Source of the DNA: FEN-1350 sp964643355
GTDB lineage: Bacteria > Planctomycetota > Phycisphaerae > Sedimentisphaerales > Anaerohalosphaeraceae
Direction: 5' to 3'
Length of the DNA stretch: 64,000 bases
Assembly: GCA_964643355.1 (NCBI GenBank)
Contig: CAZXPW010000005.1
Span: 62,001 to 126,000, forward strand
Below are positions 41,848-50,466 of this stretch, piece by piece (positions within the stretch are counted from its first letter, which is position 1; each line of letters opens with the position of its first letter). Below the pieces are notes generated by a model, which worked only from the letters and a program-made list of their open reading frames with translations, was not told the origin of the DNA and did not search any database. The position numbers and the translations under genes are program-made.

Positions 41848-42849
41848 TTACTGGTCGTCGTCGTTGGTCATCAAGCTGTCTTGAGCAGTAGCCGGTAACA
41901 GATTGGGCTTGGCTGGCGTCGGACTCATTTGGAGAGGGCCACCAATTATGGGGCCGACATAGGTCCCGAATGCGGCAATTCCGGCGCGGATAGGAGCTTC
42001 ATTGTTCGGGACTGCTGCAGCCTGCCTGGTATAGATGTTGTCGTGTTTGACGCCGACATCGGGGGTCTTGCAATATTCGGAATGGCCATCACCAAACACC
42101 ACATTCTGACCTTCACGACCGTGGGCATACGCATTGGCCACTTGGATCTGCCATCGCTCAACGGTTAAAGTCGGATCCCAGTAATTAGCAATACGCTGGA
42201 TAATCCCGCTGAAGTCATCTGCAGTGGCTGAATTCGGAGCCTTTTCCGTGAGTTTGGGATCATACCAGGGATTTTTGTCAGCCATGATCGCAAACGAGGC
42301 GGTCGAAGCGCCGCTGGCGGCAAAATTACCAAAGGGCTGGTGGTAACCATAACTGACATGTCCTTGCGGACCTTGACCACATTGCTTGGCGGTGGTACCG
42401 GACCCAACCGAGAGAGTTGGGTTACCGAAATCCCACAACTCGACCAGGTCCAGACCGTATCGGTTTGTGCCGTCATAGGCCGTCTGGCCGCCGGCACCGC
42501 AGACAAAACTCTTCGGGCTGACATCTGCCTCGCGGACCAGAAGATACAAGCTGGACCCGACGGAACAAATAACATTTCCGGACCACTGCCTTGAGGCGTT
42601 ATCAAAATCCGGCGTGACGCGACCCCAACTTAATTGGGTGGGTCTGCCGCCCTGCTTGGTGAACTGATCTTCATAGTCGTTGGCATAGACCGACTGGGCC
42701 GTTCCGAGACCCTTGAGGTTGGTGCCGCAGACGACGCGCTGGGCGATCTTCTTGACCTTGTTCAAGGCCGGCATCAAGATCGCCAACAGCATGGCTATGA
42801 TCGCGATAACGACCAGTAGCTCAATTAGTGTGAACCCTTTCTTCTTCAT
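41848..42849 (-). CDS. Type II secretion/type IV pseudopilin-like protein (planctomycete H-X9-DG type)
   Basis: A 333-residue protein with a short basic leader and a prepilin cleavage site (KKKGFTLIELLVVIAIIAML, with the Gly-Phe junction and Glu at +5). It then has the C-terminal beta domain with VVFGDGHSEYC, the DG-containing segment typical of the very numerous planctomycete family. It is expected to be processed by a prepilin peptidase and assembled at, or secreted through, the envelope. AAAGGAG precedes the ATG. It has its own promoter, a long structured leader and its own terminator, so it is an independent unit inside the surrounding gene set. Confidence 0.9.
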   Translation of the reverse strand: MKKKGFTLIELLVVIAIIAMLLAILMPALNKVKKIAQRVVCGTNLKGLGTAQSVYANDYEDQFTKQGGRPTQLSWGRVTPDFDNASRQWSGNVICSVGSSLYLLVREADVSPKSFVCGAGGQTAYDGTNRYGLDLVELWDFGNPTLSVGSGTTAKQCGQGPQGHVSYGYHQPFGNFAASGASTASFAIMADKNPWYDPKLTEKAPNSATADDFSGIIQRIANYWDPTLTVERWQIQVANAYAHGREGQNVVFGDGHSEYCKTPDVGVKHDNIYTRQAAAVPNNEAPIRAGIAAFGTYVGPIIGGPLQMSPTPAKPNLLPATAQDSLMTNDDDQ

Positions 42850-43216
42850 GTTTTGCTGCTCCTTTCAATTTTTGGAAACTGGTCATCGAACCGCCTCCGG
42901 TTCTGATGATACGGTATAAATGCTGACCGCGCCCTCACGAAGGGCACTTTGGCACTCACCTTGAGTACCAGTTTCCTACGCCTTTTTAGTTTCCGAAGGC
43001 GGTTTTTGCCTGCAAACTTTGATTTGTGCAGAAATGATCTTATGGCACAATGCGCCCCAGACCTTTGCACATACAGCGGTGGAACCTTTCGATTCCTATG
43101 TCAGTAGGCAGCTCTACTGAACGGCAGGTTCGGTATAAAAAACCGAAATAATAGATGATGGCAGAAACTTAATAAACATTTTCTGAACCTGTCTCAGCTT
43201 TCTACCTCATACACCA
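42850..43216 (-). ncRNA. Long structured 5' leader of the pseudopilin mRNA
   Basis: Between the predicted start near 43216 and the ATG lie about 367 nt with at least six inverted repeats. CAGGTTC and GAACCTG can pair near the 5' end, but the same GAACCT can instead pair with AGGTTC at 43083-43088, so two folds compete. TCAGTAG/CTACTGA is a 7-bp hairpin. GGAATC-GAAA-GGTTCC is a tetraloop hairpin. CGCCTT/AAGGCG and GCCCT/AGGGC form others. GGAAACTGGT (42976-42967) is a perfect 10-nt complement of ACCAGTTTCC (42883-42874), closing a domain just ahead of the ribosome site. It does not match the cyclic-di-GMP riboswitch consensus I know. Structure is seen; regulatory function is inferred. Confidence 0.5.
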
Positions 43217-43222
43217 CTCTAT

Positions 43223-43252
43223 ATGATACGCCCAAAACCCATGCTATGTCAA
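43223..43252 (-). promoter_or_regulatory. Sigma70 promoter of the pseudopilin unit
   Basis: On the minus strand TTGACA (43252-43247), 18-bp spacer, TATCAT (43228-43223). It gives a predicted start near 43216. Confidence 0.65.
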
Positions 43253-43300
43253 TAGTCAAAACGAAATATTTTAAAATTTTTTTCCGAAACTGTCGCGGCA

Positions 43301-43501
43301 TCAAAACAGGGGATAGATAAAAGGAGCAACCGCAGAACTACTCAGCAGGACCAAGATGCCCAAAAGGCCCAGCACAACCAGGATCGGCAAAAGCCACCAC
43401 TTTTTGTTGGTTTTGAGAAACAACCAAAAATCGGCTATGAGGGAAGGACGATCTTCCTTGGATAACTGCTTAAATTCAATGGACTTATGATTTTCAGACA
43501 T
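43301..43501 (-). CDS. Small membrane protein, DUF5989-like
   Basis: 66 residues with a soluble N-terminal half (SIEFKQLSKEDRPSLIADFW) and one C-terminal membrane helix (WWLLPILVVLGLLGILVLLS). This short layout is typical of the DUF5989 family, which travels with carbamoyltransferase and SxtJ-like genes. Function is unknown; a membrane scaffold is a guess from position. ATG 43501 is supported by GGAG 8 nt upstream; the in-frame extension to 43540 is discounted. Confidence 0.7.
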   Translation of the reverse strand: MSENHKSIEFKQLSKEDRPSLIADFWLFLKTNKKWWLLPILVVLGLLGILVLLSSSAVAPFIYPLF

Positions 43502-43643
43502 CGGTTCGCTCCAATCGATTGGAATGGCCAAACTGACCAAACTAAAACATCATAACATTCTGTTTGGTGGAAGACAAGGGCTACAATATGGAATTCAGAA
43601 AACCGTCTACAATCGGGGGTTTTCGCTCGGGTAAGTCCGGGGA

Positions 43644-44411
43644 TTATGGATGGCAAACGGCGACACGGTTGTTGTGTCGATTTCCCTCAATGGGCAACCG
43701 ATACGGGCACTCCGAGGTGGGGTATCTGCTCCAATCCGTCCAGATCGAGGTTTGAAAGCGTTTGGGGAATTGTTCGGAGGAAAAAATCTCAACGCGGGAA
43801 AAAGATTCCGAGAATCGGTCAAAATAATCAGGTCCGGGAGCACGAACATGGCCAGCCTCGGCCGGATTTGGTTGGGGATAATCAACCGTTCTGGGATTGT
43901 TGATAGGGACGGCAAGGATTGCCAGACCTTTCGGGGTCAATATCCGACGGATCTCTGATATGGCTTTTCGATCCTGAGGGATATGCTCCAGGACATGGCA
44001 AGCAATGACCATATCATACGCACCATCTTCAATTGACAAATCGGTAAGGTTTTCACATAAGTCAACTCCGTTCATATTCAGATCCGCCGTGGTGTAGATC
44101 TTGAATCGGCTCGAAAGACGGGATCGTAAAAACGGTTCGGGGGCGAAGTGAATTAGCCGGAACCGTGAGAAATCGTAGGACCGAGCCAAGTGTTCGAGCA
44201 CTAAAAATTCCAGCCGGTGCCGTGGCCAACTTCCGCAATTCGGACATTCGGCATAGCGGGCCGCCGTCTGGCCGGTCGTATGATCGTCTAAAAAAGGCCC
44301 CCGATAATTACAGATTGGACATACCCACTTTTTGGACAGAAAGCGCAGAGGCCATTGAATCGCCGCTTTGGTTTTTTTTTGCCATCGTTCCAGCATATAT
44401 GCCAATTCCAT
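43644..44411 (-). CDS. SAM-dependent methyltransferase with N-terminal zinc-finger-like segment
   Basis: 255 residues. The N-terminus has two cysteine pairs (CPICNYRG and CPNCGSWPRHR) likely binding zinc. A Rossmann methyltransferase domain follows with LIHFAPEPFLRSRL, the acidic strand-end DLNMNGVDL, and MVIACHVLEHIPQDRKAI, the methyltransferase type 11 core. Its ATG directly follows the SxtJ-like stop (TGAATG), so the two are translationally coupled. The substrate is unknown and presumably shared with the carbamoyltransferase pathway. Confidence 0.82.
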   Translation of the reverse strand: MELAYMLERWQKKTKAAIQWPLRFLSKKWVCPICNYRGPFLDDHTTGQTAARYAECPNCGSWPRHRLEFLVLEHLARSYDFSRFRLIHFAPEPFLRSRLSSRFKIYTTADLNMNGVDLCENLTDLSIEDGAYDMVIACHVLEHIPQDRKAISEIRRILTPKGLAILAVPINNPRTVDYPQPNPAEAGHVRAPGPDYFDRFSESFSRVEIFSSEQFPKRFQTSIWTDWSRYPTSECPYRLPIEGNRHNNRVAVCHP

Positions 44412-44828
44412 TCAAAATTGCCGGAAATAACGATCGGGATCCTGAATCTGGATGTGAGGTTGCCAATTGGTAGTCCGGTTGGGGTCTCTGCGGAGACGAA
44501 GGGGATCCCGTCCGGCCAGGCGAAAGGCCAGACCCAGCGGGGTCAACAGGCCGAAGAAGATGATCCCCAGGACAACGATCCCTACAATAAAGCCAATCGG
44601 GGTGCCGATCAGAGTCAAGCCGACAAACAACCAGCGGGTCACCGTCAGTGACAAACGGCTGAGGACAAACAACAACGGACCCAAACCGGCAAGCCCCCAA
44701 CAGAATCCGGCCGGCAGGTTTTGCCAATAGAACAGCCCGGCCAGAACCGGGCAGGCGATCAGGCCAATGAGGCCGAAGTCGCGAAGGACTTTTTTCGAAG
44801 GGTTCCAATTGATTTCGATCAAACTCAT
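44412..44828 (-). CDS. SxtJ-like membrane protein
   Basis: 138 residues with about four hydrophobic helices (DFGLIGLIACPVLAGLFYW, LLFVLSRLSLTVTRWLF, GIVVLGIIFFGLLTPLGLAF) and a basic cytoplasmic tail. The position directly after a carbamoyltransferase and the size fit the SxtJ family, named from the saxitoxin cluster but widespread and of unknown role. It starts 15 nt after the carbamoyltransferase stop, so they share a transcript. Confidence 0.75.
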   Translation of the reverse strand: MSLIEINWNPSKKVLRDFGLIGLIACPVLAGLFYWQNLPAGFCWGLAGLGPLLFVLSRLSLTVTRWLFVGLTLIGTPIGFIVGIVVLGIIFFGLLTPLGLAFRLAGRDPLRLRRDPNRTTNWQPHIQIQDPDRYFRQF

Positions 44829-44843
44829 GCCAATTCGTATCCG

Positions 44844-46682
44844 TCAATCCAGTTGGAAACGGGCTTTGTATTCGTCGATGTCGTGCTGTTTGGCCCTGGG
44901 CTGTTCTTGTTTATACAGGATCTGATCTTCCAATACCAGCACATCCATGTTCGTCGCCAGGAAACATCGATAGGCATCCTGCGGGCTACAGACGATTGGT
45001 TCGCCGCGGATGTTGAAGCTGGTGTTGATGAGGACCGGGCATCCGGTCTTTTCGTCGAAGCGTTTGAGGAGCCGATAGAATCTGCCGTGTCGATCGGGGT
45101 CAACGGTCTGAACGCGAGCAGAAAAGTCGATATGGGTAATCGCCGGCACGACGCTGCGGCGGATGGGAAGTTTATCGAGACCCGATTTGGCGTCCATCTG
45201 TTGTGCTTCAGGGCAGCGTTTGTCTTCCTGTACGGGCGCTACCAGCAGCATGTAGGGACTGTCTTCGTTTTTGCGCATCGTGAAGAATTCATCGACCTTT
45301 TCGCGGAGCACGCACGGGGCGAACGGCCGGAAGGATTCGCGGAATTTGATCTTGAGGTTCATCACCGACTGCATCTTCTGGCTGCGGGCGTCGCCGAGGA
45401 TGCTGCGGCTGCCCAAGGCTCGCGGCCCGAACTCCATCCGTCCCTGGCACCATCCGATGACCTTTTCTCCGGCGATTAGATCTGTCACGGTATTCAGCAA
45501 CTCTTCTTCGCGGTTGAAGCGGTGATACTTTGCGCCGGACGAATCCAGAAATTCGCAAATCTGTTCATTGGTCCAGCGTGGTCCCAGCAGGGATCCCTGC
45601 TGGAAGTCGGTCCCTTGCGGTTGTCGAGGATTGTCGAGAAGTTGATGCCAGACGAACAGGGCCGCCCCCAGCGCGCCGCCTGCGTCGCCGGCGGCCGGCT
45701 GGATCCAGATGTTTTCGAAAGGCCCTTCGCGGAGGATTCTGCCGTTTCCGACGCAGTTGAGGGCGACGCCGCCGGCTAGGACCAGATTCTTCATTCCAGT
45801 CTGTTTGTGGACATGCCGTGCGGCCCGCAGAACGGCCTCTTCGGTGACGACCTGGATCGATGCGGCCATATCCATTTCGCGCTGGGTGAGGGGGGCTTCG
45901 GGCCGGCGCGGGGGACCGCCGAACAAGTCGGCGAATTTTTTTCCGGTCATCACGGTAGCATGGCAGTAGGGGAAATAGTCCATATTCAACCACAGAGAGC
46001 CGTCGTCTTTGAGATCGACGAGTTCCTTGCGGATCAGGTCCACATATTTGGGTTGGCCGTACGGGGCCAGACCCATGAGCTTGTACTCGCCGGAGTTGAC
46101 CTTAAAGCCGGTGAAATAGGTGAACGCCGAATAAAGCAAACCCAGCGAGTGCGGAAAGTGCATTTCGTGGGTGATCTCGATGCGGTTGCCGCGGCCGTGG
46201 CCGAAGCTGGCGGTGGCCCATTCGCCGACGCCGTCAAAAGTCAGGATGGCCGCCTCATCGAAGGGTGAGGGGAAGAAGGCGCTGGCGGCGTGGGACTCGT
46301 GGTGTTCGCAGAAGACATAGCGGCCTTTATAACGATAGTTCAGGGCCTTGTCGATCTCGCGGGGCAGGTGAAGTTTTTGCCGCAACCAGGACGGCAGCCC
46401 CATGAGGAACTGGCGAAAGCCGCGCGGAGCATAGGCGATATAGGTTTCCAGGAGCCGTTCGAATTTGACCAGCGGTTTTTCATAGAACACTACCAGATCC
46501 AGTTGTTCGGCGACGATGCCGGCCTGACAAAGACAGAATTCCACGGCATGGGTTGGAAAACGCTGGTCGTGCTTGACGCGGGTGAATCGCTCTTCCTGCG
46601 CAGCGGCCACGATCCGCCCGTCCTGAACCAGGGCGGCGGCGCTGTCATGATAGAAGGCCGAGATTCCGAGAATGTTCAGCAA
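44844..46682 (-). CDS. Carbamoyltransferase (NodU/CmcH/SxtN family)
   Basis: About 612 residues. The N-terminal Kae1-like domain begins NILGISAFYHDSAAALVQ and includes the metal-binding CEHHESHAASAFF and LTFDGVGEW. The C-terminal domain carries GRMEFGPRALGSRSIL and LINTSFNIRGEPIV, which build and use carbamoyl-adenylate. It transfers a carbamoyl group to a hydroxyl, for instance on a sugar or lipid. By alignment the start is TTG 46682; an ATG at 46808 gives an extra 42 residues that do not look like the family. First gene of the minus-strand set, divergent from the UDP-sugar pyrophosphorylase gene. Confidence 0.88.
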   Translation of the reverse strand: MLNILGISAFYHDSAAALVQDGRIVAAAQEERFTRVKHDQRFPTHAVEFCLCQAGIVAEQLDLVVFYEKPLVKFERLLETYIAYAPRGFRQFLMGLPSWLRQKLHLPREIDKALNYRYKGRYVFCEHHESHAASAFFPSPFDEAAILTFDGVGEWATASFGHGRGNRIEITHEMHFPHSLGLLYSAFTYFTGFKVNSGEYKLMGLAPYGQPKYVDLIRKELVDLKDDGSLWLNMDYFPYCHATVMTGKKFADLFGGPPRRPEAPLTQREMDMAASIQVVTEEAVLRAARHVHKQTGMKNLVLAGGVALNCVGNGRILREGPFENIWIQPAAGDAGGALGAALFVWHQLLDNPRQPQGTDFQQGSLLGPRWTNEQICEFLDSSGAKYHRFNREEELLNTVTDLIAGEKVIGWCQGRMEFGPRALGSRSILGDARSQKMQSVMNLKIKFRESFRPFAPCVLREKVDEFFTMRKNEDSPYMLLVAPVQEDKRCPEAQQMDAKSGLDKLPIRRSVVPAITHIDFSARVQTVDPDRHGRFYRLLKRFDEKTGCPVLINTSFNIRGEPIVCSPQDAYRCFLATNMDVLVLEDQILYKQEQPRAKQHDIDEYKARFQLD

Positions 46683-46863
46683 AGCGATTGTCCGTTCCGC
46701 GAATTCCGATTGGCCTGTAGAATGCCAGAAAGGTCTGCTATTTTCAAGCGATATCTTTGTCGTGCAATCCTTTTCCTTGAAAAAAGGGGCAATTGGTGGT
46801 ATGAACATGGCGGCCCGGAGGTTGTTCTCGGCCGAATTCCAAGATTACCCGGACATCAGGATT

Positions 46864-48291
46864 ATGGCAAAATCGAAGCTAAGTTATCAACAAATCGTCA
46901 AGCTGCTCGGCAAGCACGATCAAGGACACTTGCTGTCTTTCTACGATCAACTCGACCCACATCGTCAGCAGGACCTGCTGGAACAGATCCGGCAACTGGA
47001 CTTCTCGGCGATTCCCGGCTGGATCGAACAATATGTTTTGAACGGGGCGCCGCTGCCGGTGCCGACGGAACTGGAGCCGGCGCCGTATTATCCCGCCCGG
47101 CCGGATACGCGGCTGGTGGAAAGATACGACAAAGCCCGGGCGCGGGGAGAAGAATTGCTCCGCGGCGGCAAGGTCGCGGCGTTTGTCGTGGCGGGGGGGC
47201 AGGGCACGCGGCTGGGATTCGACGGGCCCAAGGGCAATTTTCCCATCAGCCCGATCCGCAAGAAGACGCTGTTTCGGATTTTTGCCGAGACGATCGCGGC
47301 GACGGCCACCAAGTACGGCGCGGCGATTCCATGGTACATCATGACCAGCCCGCAGAATCATCAGGCGACGCTGGATATCTTCGAGTCCGAGGGATACTAC
47401 GGCCTCAATCGCGCGGATGTGTGCTTCTTCCAGCAGGGCACGCTGCCGATGTTCGATTTGTCGGGCAAGATCCTGCTGGCCCATCAGGGGGCGATCGCCA
47501 CCGGTCCCGACGGTCACGGCGGCAGCTTGAAGGCCCTGCATGTGTCTGGCGCGCTGAAGGATATGAAGCGGCGGGGCATTGAGTACATGAGTTACTGGCA
47601 GATCGACAATCCGCTGGTTCGGATTTTGGATCCGTTGTTTATCGGCCTGCACGATCTGGACGGGGCGGAGATGTCGTCCAAGACGCTGATTAAGGCACAT
47701 CCGCTCGAAAAAGTCGGAAACTTTTGCGTGGTGAATGGGCGGATTTGCGTGATTGAGTACAGCGATTTGTCGGACGAGCAGGCCCATCGAAAGAAGCCGG
47801 ACGGGACGCTGATGTTCGAGTTGGGATCGATCGCGATTCATGTCATCAGCCGCAGTTTCGTCGAACGGCTCAAGGCCCACGGTTTTGCGCTGCCGCTGCA
47901 CCGGGCGGTCAAGAAGATTCCGTATATTGATGCCGGCGGTAATCTTGTCCAGCCGGACAAACCCAACGGCGTCAAGCTGGAGACCTTCGTCTTCGATGCG
48001 CTGCCCTTGGCCAGGAAGTCGATCATTCTTGAAATTCTTCGCAGCGAGGAATTCGCCCCGGTCAAAAACGCCTCCGGCGCCGACAGCCCCGAGGTGACCC
48101 ATCGGATGATGATCGAGCGGGCGGCGACCTGGCTTCAGTCGGCCGGGGTCAAGGTACCGCGAAAAGCCGATGGCTCGCCCGACGCGATCATCGAGATCGC
48201 CCCGTCGTTTGCCCTGGGCCCGGAAGACATCGCCGACAAACGCGACCGAATCCCGAAGATTTCTCCGGGTAAAAGGATCTATCTGGAATAG
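46864..48291 (+). CDS. UTP--sugar-1-phosphate uridylyltransferase, UDPGP/UAP family
   Basis: A 475-residue eukaryotic-like pyrophosphorylase making a UDP-sugar, most likely UDP-N-acetylglucosamine or UDP-glucose. The nucleotide loop VVAGGQGTRLGFDGPKG is complete, followed by WYIMTSPQNH, GHGGSLKALH and the C-terminal KIPYIDAGG region. The N-terminal helix (KLLGKHDQGHLLSFYDQL) is characteristic of this family and sets the start at ATG 46864; in-frame ATGs further up lie in the divergent promoter region. It probably supplies precursors for the glycan modified by the neighbouring divergent set, an inference from position. Confidence 0.92.
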   Translation: MAKSKLSYQQIVKLLGKHDQGHLLSFYDQLDPHRQQDLLEQIRQLDFSAIPGWIEQYVLNGAPLPVPTELEPAPYYPARPDTRLVERYDKARARGEELLRGGKVAAFVVAGGQGTRLGFDGPKGNFPISPIRKKTLFRIFAETIAATATKYGAAIPWYIMTSPQNHQATLDIFESEGYYGLNRADVCFFQQGTLPMFDLSGKILLAHQGAIATGPDGHGGSLKALHVSGALKDMKRRGIEYMSYWQIDNPLVRILDPLFIGLHDLDGAEMSSKTLIKAHPLEKVGNFCVVNGRICVIEYSDLSDEQAHRKKPDGTLMFELGSIAIHVISRSFVERLKAHGFALPLHRAVKKIPYIDAGGNLVQPDKPNGVKLETFVFDALPLARKSIILEILRSEEFAPVKNASGADSPEVTHRMMIERAATWLQSAGVKVPRKADGSPDAIIEIAPSFALGPEDIADKRDRIPKISPGKRIYLE

Positions 48292-48393
48292 AGTCCATAT
48301 TGGCTCATCAATTCCGGAATTCGCTTGCCAGCATCGCTTCGTTTGGGGATAATGGTAGTTCGATCGTCAATTTCTGGATCGAAAGGAACAACG

Positions 48394-49710
48394 ATGTTCG
48401 AATGGAGAAAGAAAAAGGTTCCCGTCCTCGGTGTAGTTTTATTTCGGGGTTCGGACCCCTTGCAGGCGCACGAGTTCGAGTTTCTGAAGGACAAGGGTAT
48501 CACCATCATGCCCACAACGGCCAAAGAGAACCAGCGGTGGGCCCTGCAACTGGATCATCCGCAATGGGGCCGGGCGATTCTGGCTTGCCCGAGGGAATCT
48601 TCGCCGCCGCCAAAGTTTATTTACGATCTGGTCGGCACGATTACCGAAAAGGAAAAACAAACGGCTCTGGCCGCCGGAACCTCATTGACCGTCAAAGCCG
48701 AGGGACCCGAAGGCGATCTTCTTCGGGACCGCAAACACGGCCTTCGCTTCATGCATGCCGTTATGGGCGACGATGGCCTGGGGGTTGTAGATATCCCTGG
48801 CTATTCCGTATGGTCGCGGGCGATGCTGGAAGACGAGTTGTCGCACGAGGCCGAGTTGGATGTCGAGCAGCTTTTGGGCTATCATGCCATCCATGACGAT
48901 GACAAAAAGACCTATTGGATTCATTCGCACGGCCTCGGCGAGATCGGATTTTTCGATTTTGATATCGTCGATCCGGACGAGGGATTGGCGATGAATCTCT
49001 CGGATCTCTGTCGAGTGATCGCATATGCGATTGTTGAACGGACCGTGGACATCAATGCCGATCGGTTTTTGGTGTTTAACCCCGGGGGCTATGTCCGTTT
49101 TGTTCCGGTCTCGGAGTTCCTTCGTCGCGGCCCGGCCGCAATTCGATCGCGCATCGAATGGGATGAGTACCACCGAGATAATCGGGCCGTTCTATGTGAA
49201 CCGACTGGCATTCTGAACCGTTGGTTCGGTAAAGTTACGCCCTCACGAGCCCTGTCCCGGAACTTTCCCGAAGATCCGCTCTTGCAGTTTTCCACGCCCG
49301 CCTCTCGACGGATGGCCGAACGAGCCCGCAACACCTATGGCTTCCTCCGACGCCTGTACGCCGAATTTTCCGAGATGGGATTTACCACCCTGGCCAAGAT
49401 CGGTTATCGTACCGATGGCGGAGACGAGAACAGTATCGAGCATCTGTGGTTTTCGATCCACGCCCTGCATGACGATCAGATCGATGCGACGCTGGAGAAT
49501 CAGCCGTATCACATTGCGCGAATGAAACAAGGCGACCGCGGGCTGCATCCGATTTCACAGTTGACCGACTGGGTGATCTTGACACCGGCCGGTTCGATCA
49601 ATCCCCGAAATACTCTGGCCGCACGGCGAATGCGGGAAAAACCGGAATTCCTGGCCGAAATGCGGAAGATGATGGAAGAATTCCGCAAGAAGGGCGAATC
49701 CTCGGATTGA
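48394..49710 (+). CDS. DUF2314-type protein
   Basis: 438 residues, soluble, no signal peptide. The C-terminal ~110 residues show the DUF2314 pattern (EHLWFSIHALHDDQIDATLE, NQPY, GDRGLHPISQLTDWVIL). The N-terminal part (VPVLGVVLFRGSDPLQAHEF) may be a DUF4026-like domain. Function is unknown in both. ATG 48394 follows AAAGGA. It is followed by a membrane-protein gene 40 nt later. No pathway is suggested by the context. Confidence 0.7.
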   Translation: MFEWRKKKVPVLGVVLFRGSDPLQAHEFEFLKDKGITIMPTTAKENQRWALQLDHPQWGRAILACPRESSPPPKFIYDLVGTITEKEKQTALAAGTSLTVKAEGPEGDLLRDRKHGLRFMHAVMGDDGLGVVDIPGYSVWSRAMLEDELSHEAELDVEQLLGYHAIHDDDKKTYWIHSHGLGEIGFFDFDIVDPDEGLAMNLSDLCRVIAYAIVERTVDINADRFLVFNPGGYVRFVPVSEFLRRGPAAIRSRIEWDEYHRDNRAVLCEPTGILNRWFGKVTPSRALSRNFPEDPLLQFSTPASRRMAERARNTYGFLRRLYAEFSEMGFTTLAKIGYRTDGGDENSIEHLWFSIHALHDDQIDATLENQPYHIARMKQGDRGLHPISQLTDWVILTPAGSINPRNTLAARRMREKPEFLAEMRKMMEEFRKKGESSD

Positions 49711-49749
49711 TTGGCCAGAGGATGCGAGTGCCAATCTGGAGTAGATTCC

Positions 49750-50148
49750 ATGGAACAAACCGTATCGAGCAAGCTATCGGGTAGAGGAATCGCATACAGA
49801 ATCACGGGTATCGCGATCCTGAATATGACTCTGGGTCTGTTGTTTTGCGGCGAACCCCTTCTTGCGTATATCATCGAATTCGTACTGTTTATCTGGGTCG
49901 TGATTCCGGCGATGGTGATGTCCCTTATTTGTCGGTTGATGTTGAAGAGTCGGCCGACCTGGGGACTCCTCGAGTTGGGTCGATTCTGTCGATCGATCGC
50001 AATTTGGATTCTCCTGTTATTGCCCGTGTGCCCGATTGCGAGCGTGGCTGCAAATTATCGATTGGAGGCAACAAAACCAGTTCCCATCGATGGCTTTTGG
50101 AATTTGACTACCGACTTTCTGAGAATGAATATTCTTTTTCAATCATAG
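49750..50148 (+). CDS. Small membrane protein, probably frameshifted near its end
   Basis: 132 residues with three or four membrane helices (ITGIAILNMTLGLLFCGEP, YIIEFVLFIWVVIPAMVMSL, IAIWILLLLPVCPIASVA). GGAG precedes ATG 49750. From about 50090 another frame reads as a more protein-like continuation (LLEFDYRLSENEYSFS ... WIYDSNEHRWIED) ending at TGA 50216. The annotated C-terminus (FLRMNILFQS) may therefore result from a one-base indel. Unknown family. Confidence 0.5.
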   Translation: MEQTVSSKLSGRGIAYRITGIAILNMTLGLLFCGEPLLAYIIEFVLFIWVVIPAMVMSLICRLMLKSRPTWGLLELGRFCRSIAIWILLLLPVCPIASVAANYRLEATKPVPIDGFWNLTTDFLRMNILFQS

Positions 50149-50187
50149 ATCCATCCGCCTTCCTTGGATTGTGGATTTACGATAGCA

Positions 50188-50466
50188 ATGAACATCGCTG
50201 GATTGAAGACGATTGAAAAGGAACAAACTGACCTTGTCTCGAATTCAATCTTACGCAATCAGCAGTACTGGATTTTAAGAATCGATCGATTTGAGAGTCA
50301 TTGTTTTAAAATCGATTATGAGCCAACGACGGGCGAGTCACCGTGGCATGTCACAGCTTATCACAGCGAATCATGGGATTGCCCTTGGCGATGTCGCAAG
50401 TTGTGTCGTAAGTTTGTCGCAAGTTTAGAGCGGTGTTTTCAACCGATAAATCAGATTATTGGTTGA
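50188..50466 (+). CDS. Doubtful short reading frame
   Basis: 92 residues starting MNIAGLKTIEKEQTDLVSNS, containing several Cys and Trp. The ATG overlaps the end of the alternative frame of the membrane protein, and its 3' end overlaps the Fic fragment on the other strand by 42 nt. No ribosome site or recognised domain. I list it because the first 60 residues look protein-like, but it may be chance. Confidence 0.25.
   Translation: MNIAGLKTIEKEQTDLVSNSILRNQQYWILRIDRFESHCFKIDYEPTTGESPWHVTAYHSESWDCPWRCRKLCRKFVASLERCFQPINQIIG

Noticed and set aside
42850..43216. Leader considered as a cyclic di-GMP (GEMM) riboswitch
   Set aside because: The conserved GGGCAAAC and GACGCAAAGC-type segments and the receptor tetraloop pattern are not present, so I do not name a known class.
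46683..46808. N-terminal extension of the carbamoyltransferase from ATG 46808
   Set aside because: The 42 extra residues do not resemble the family, whose start is normally at NILGISAFYHDSA. The segment overlaps the divergent gene's upstream region.
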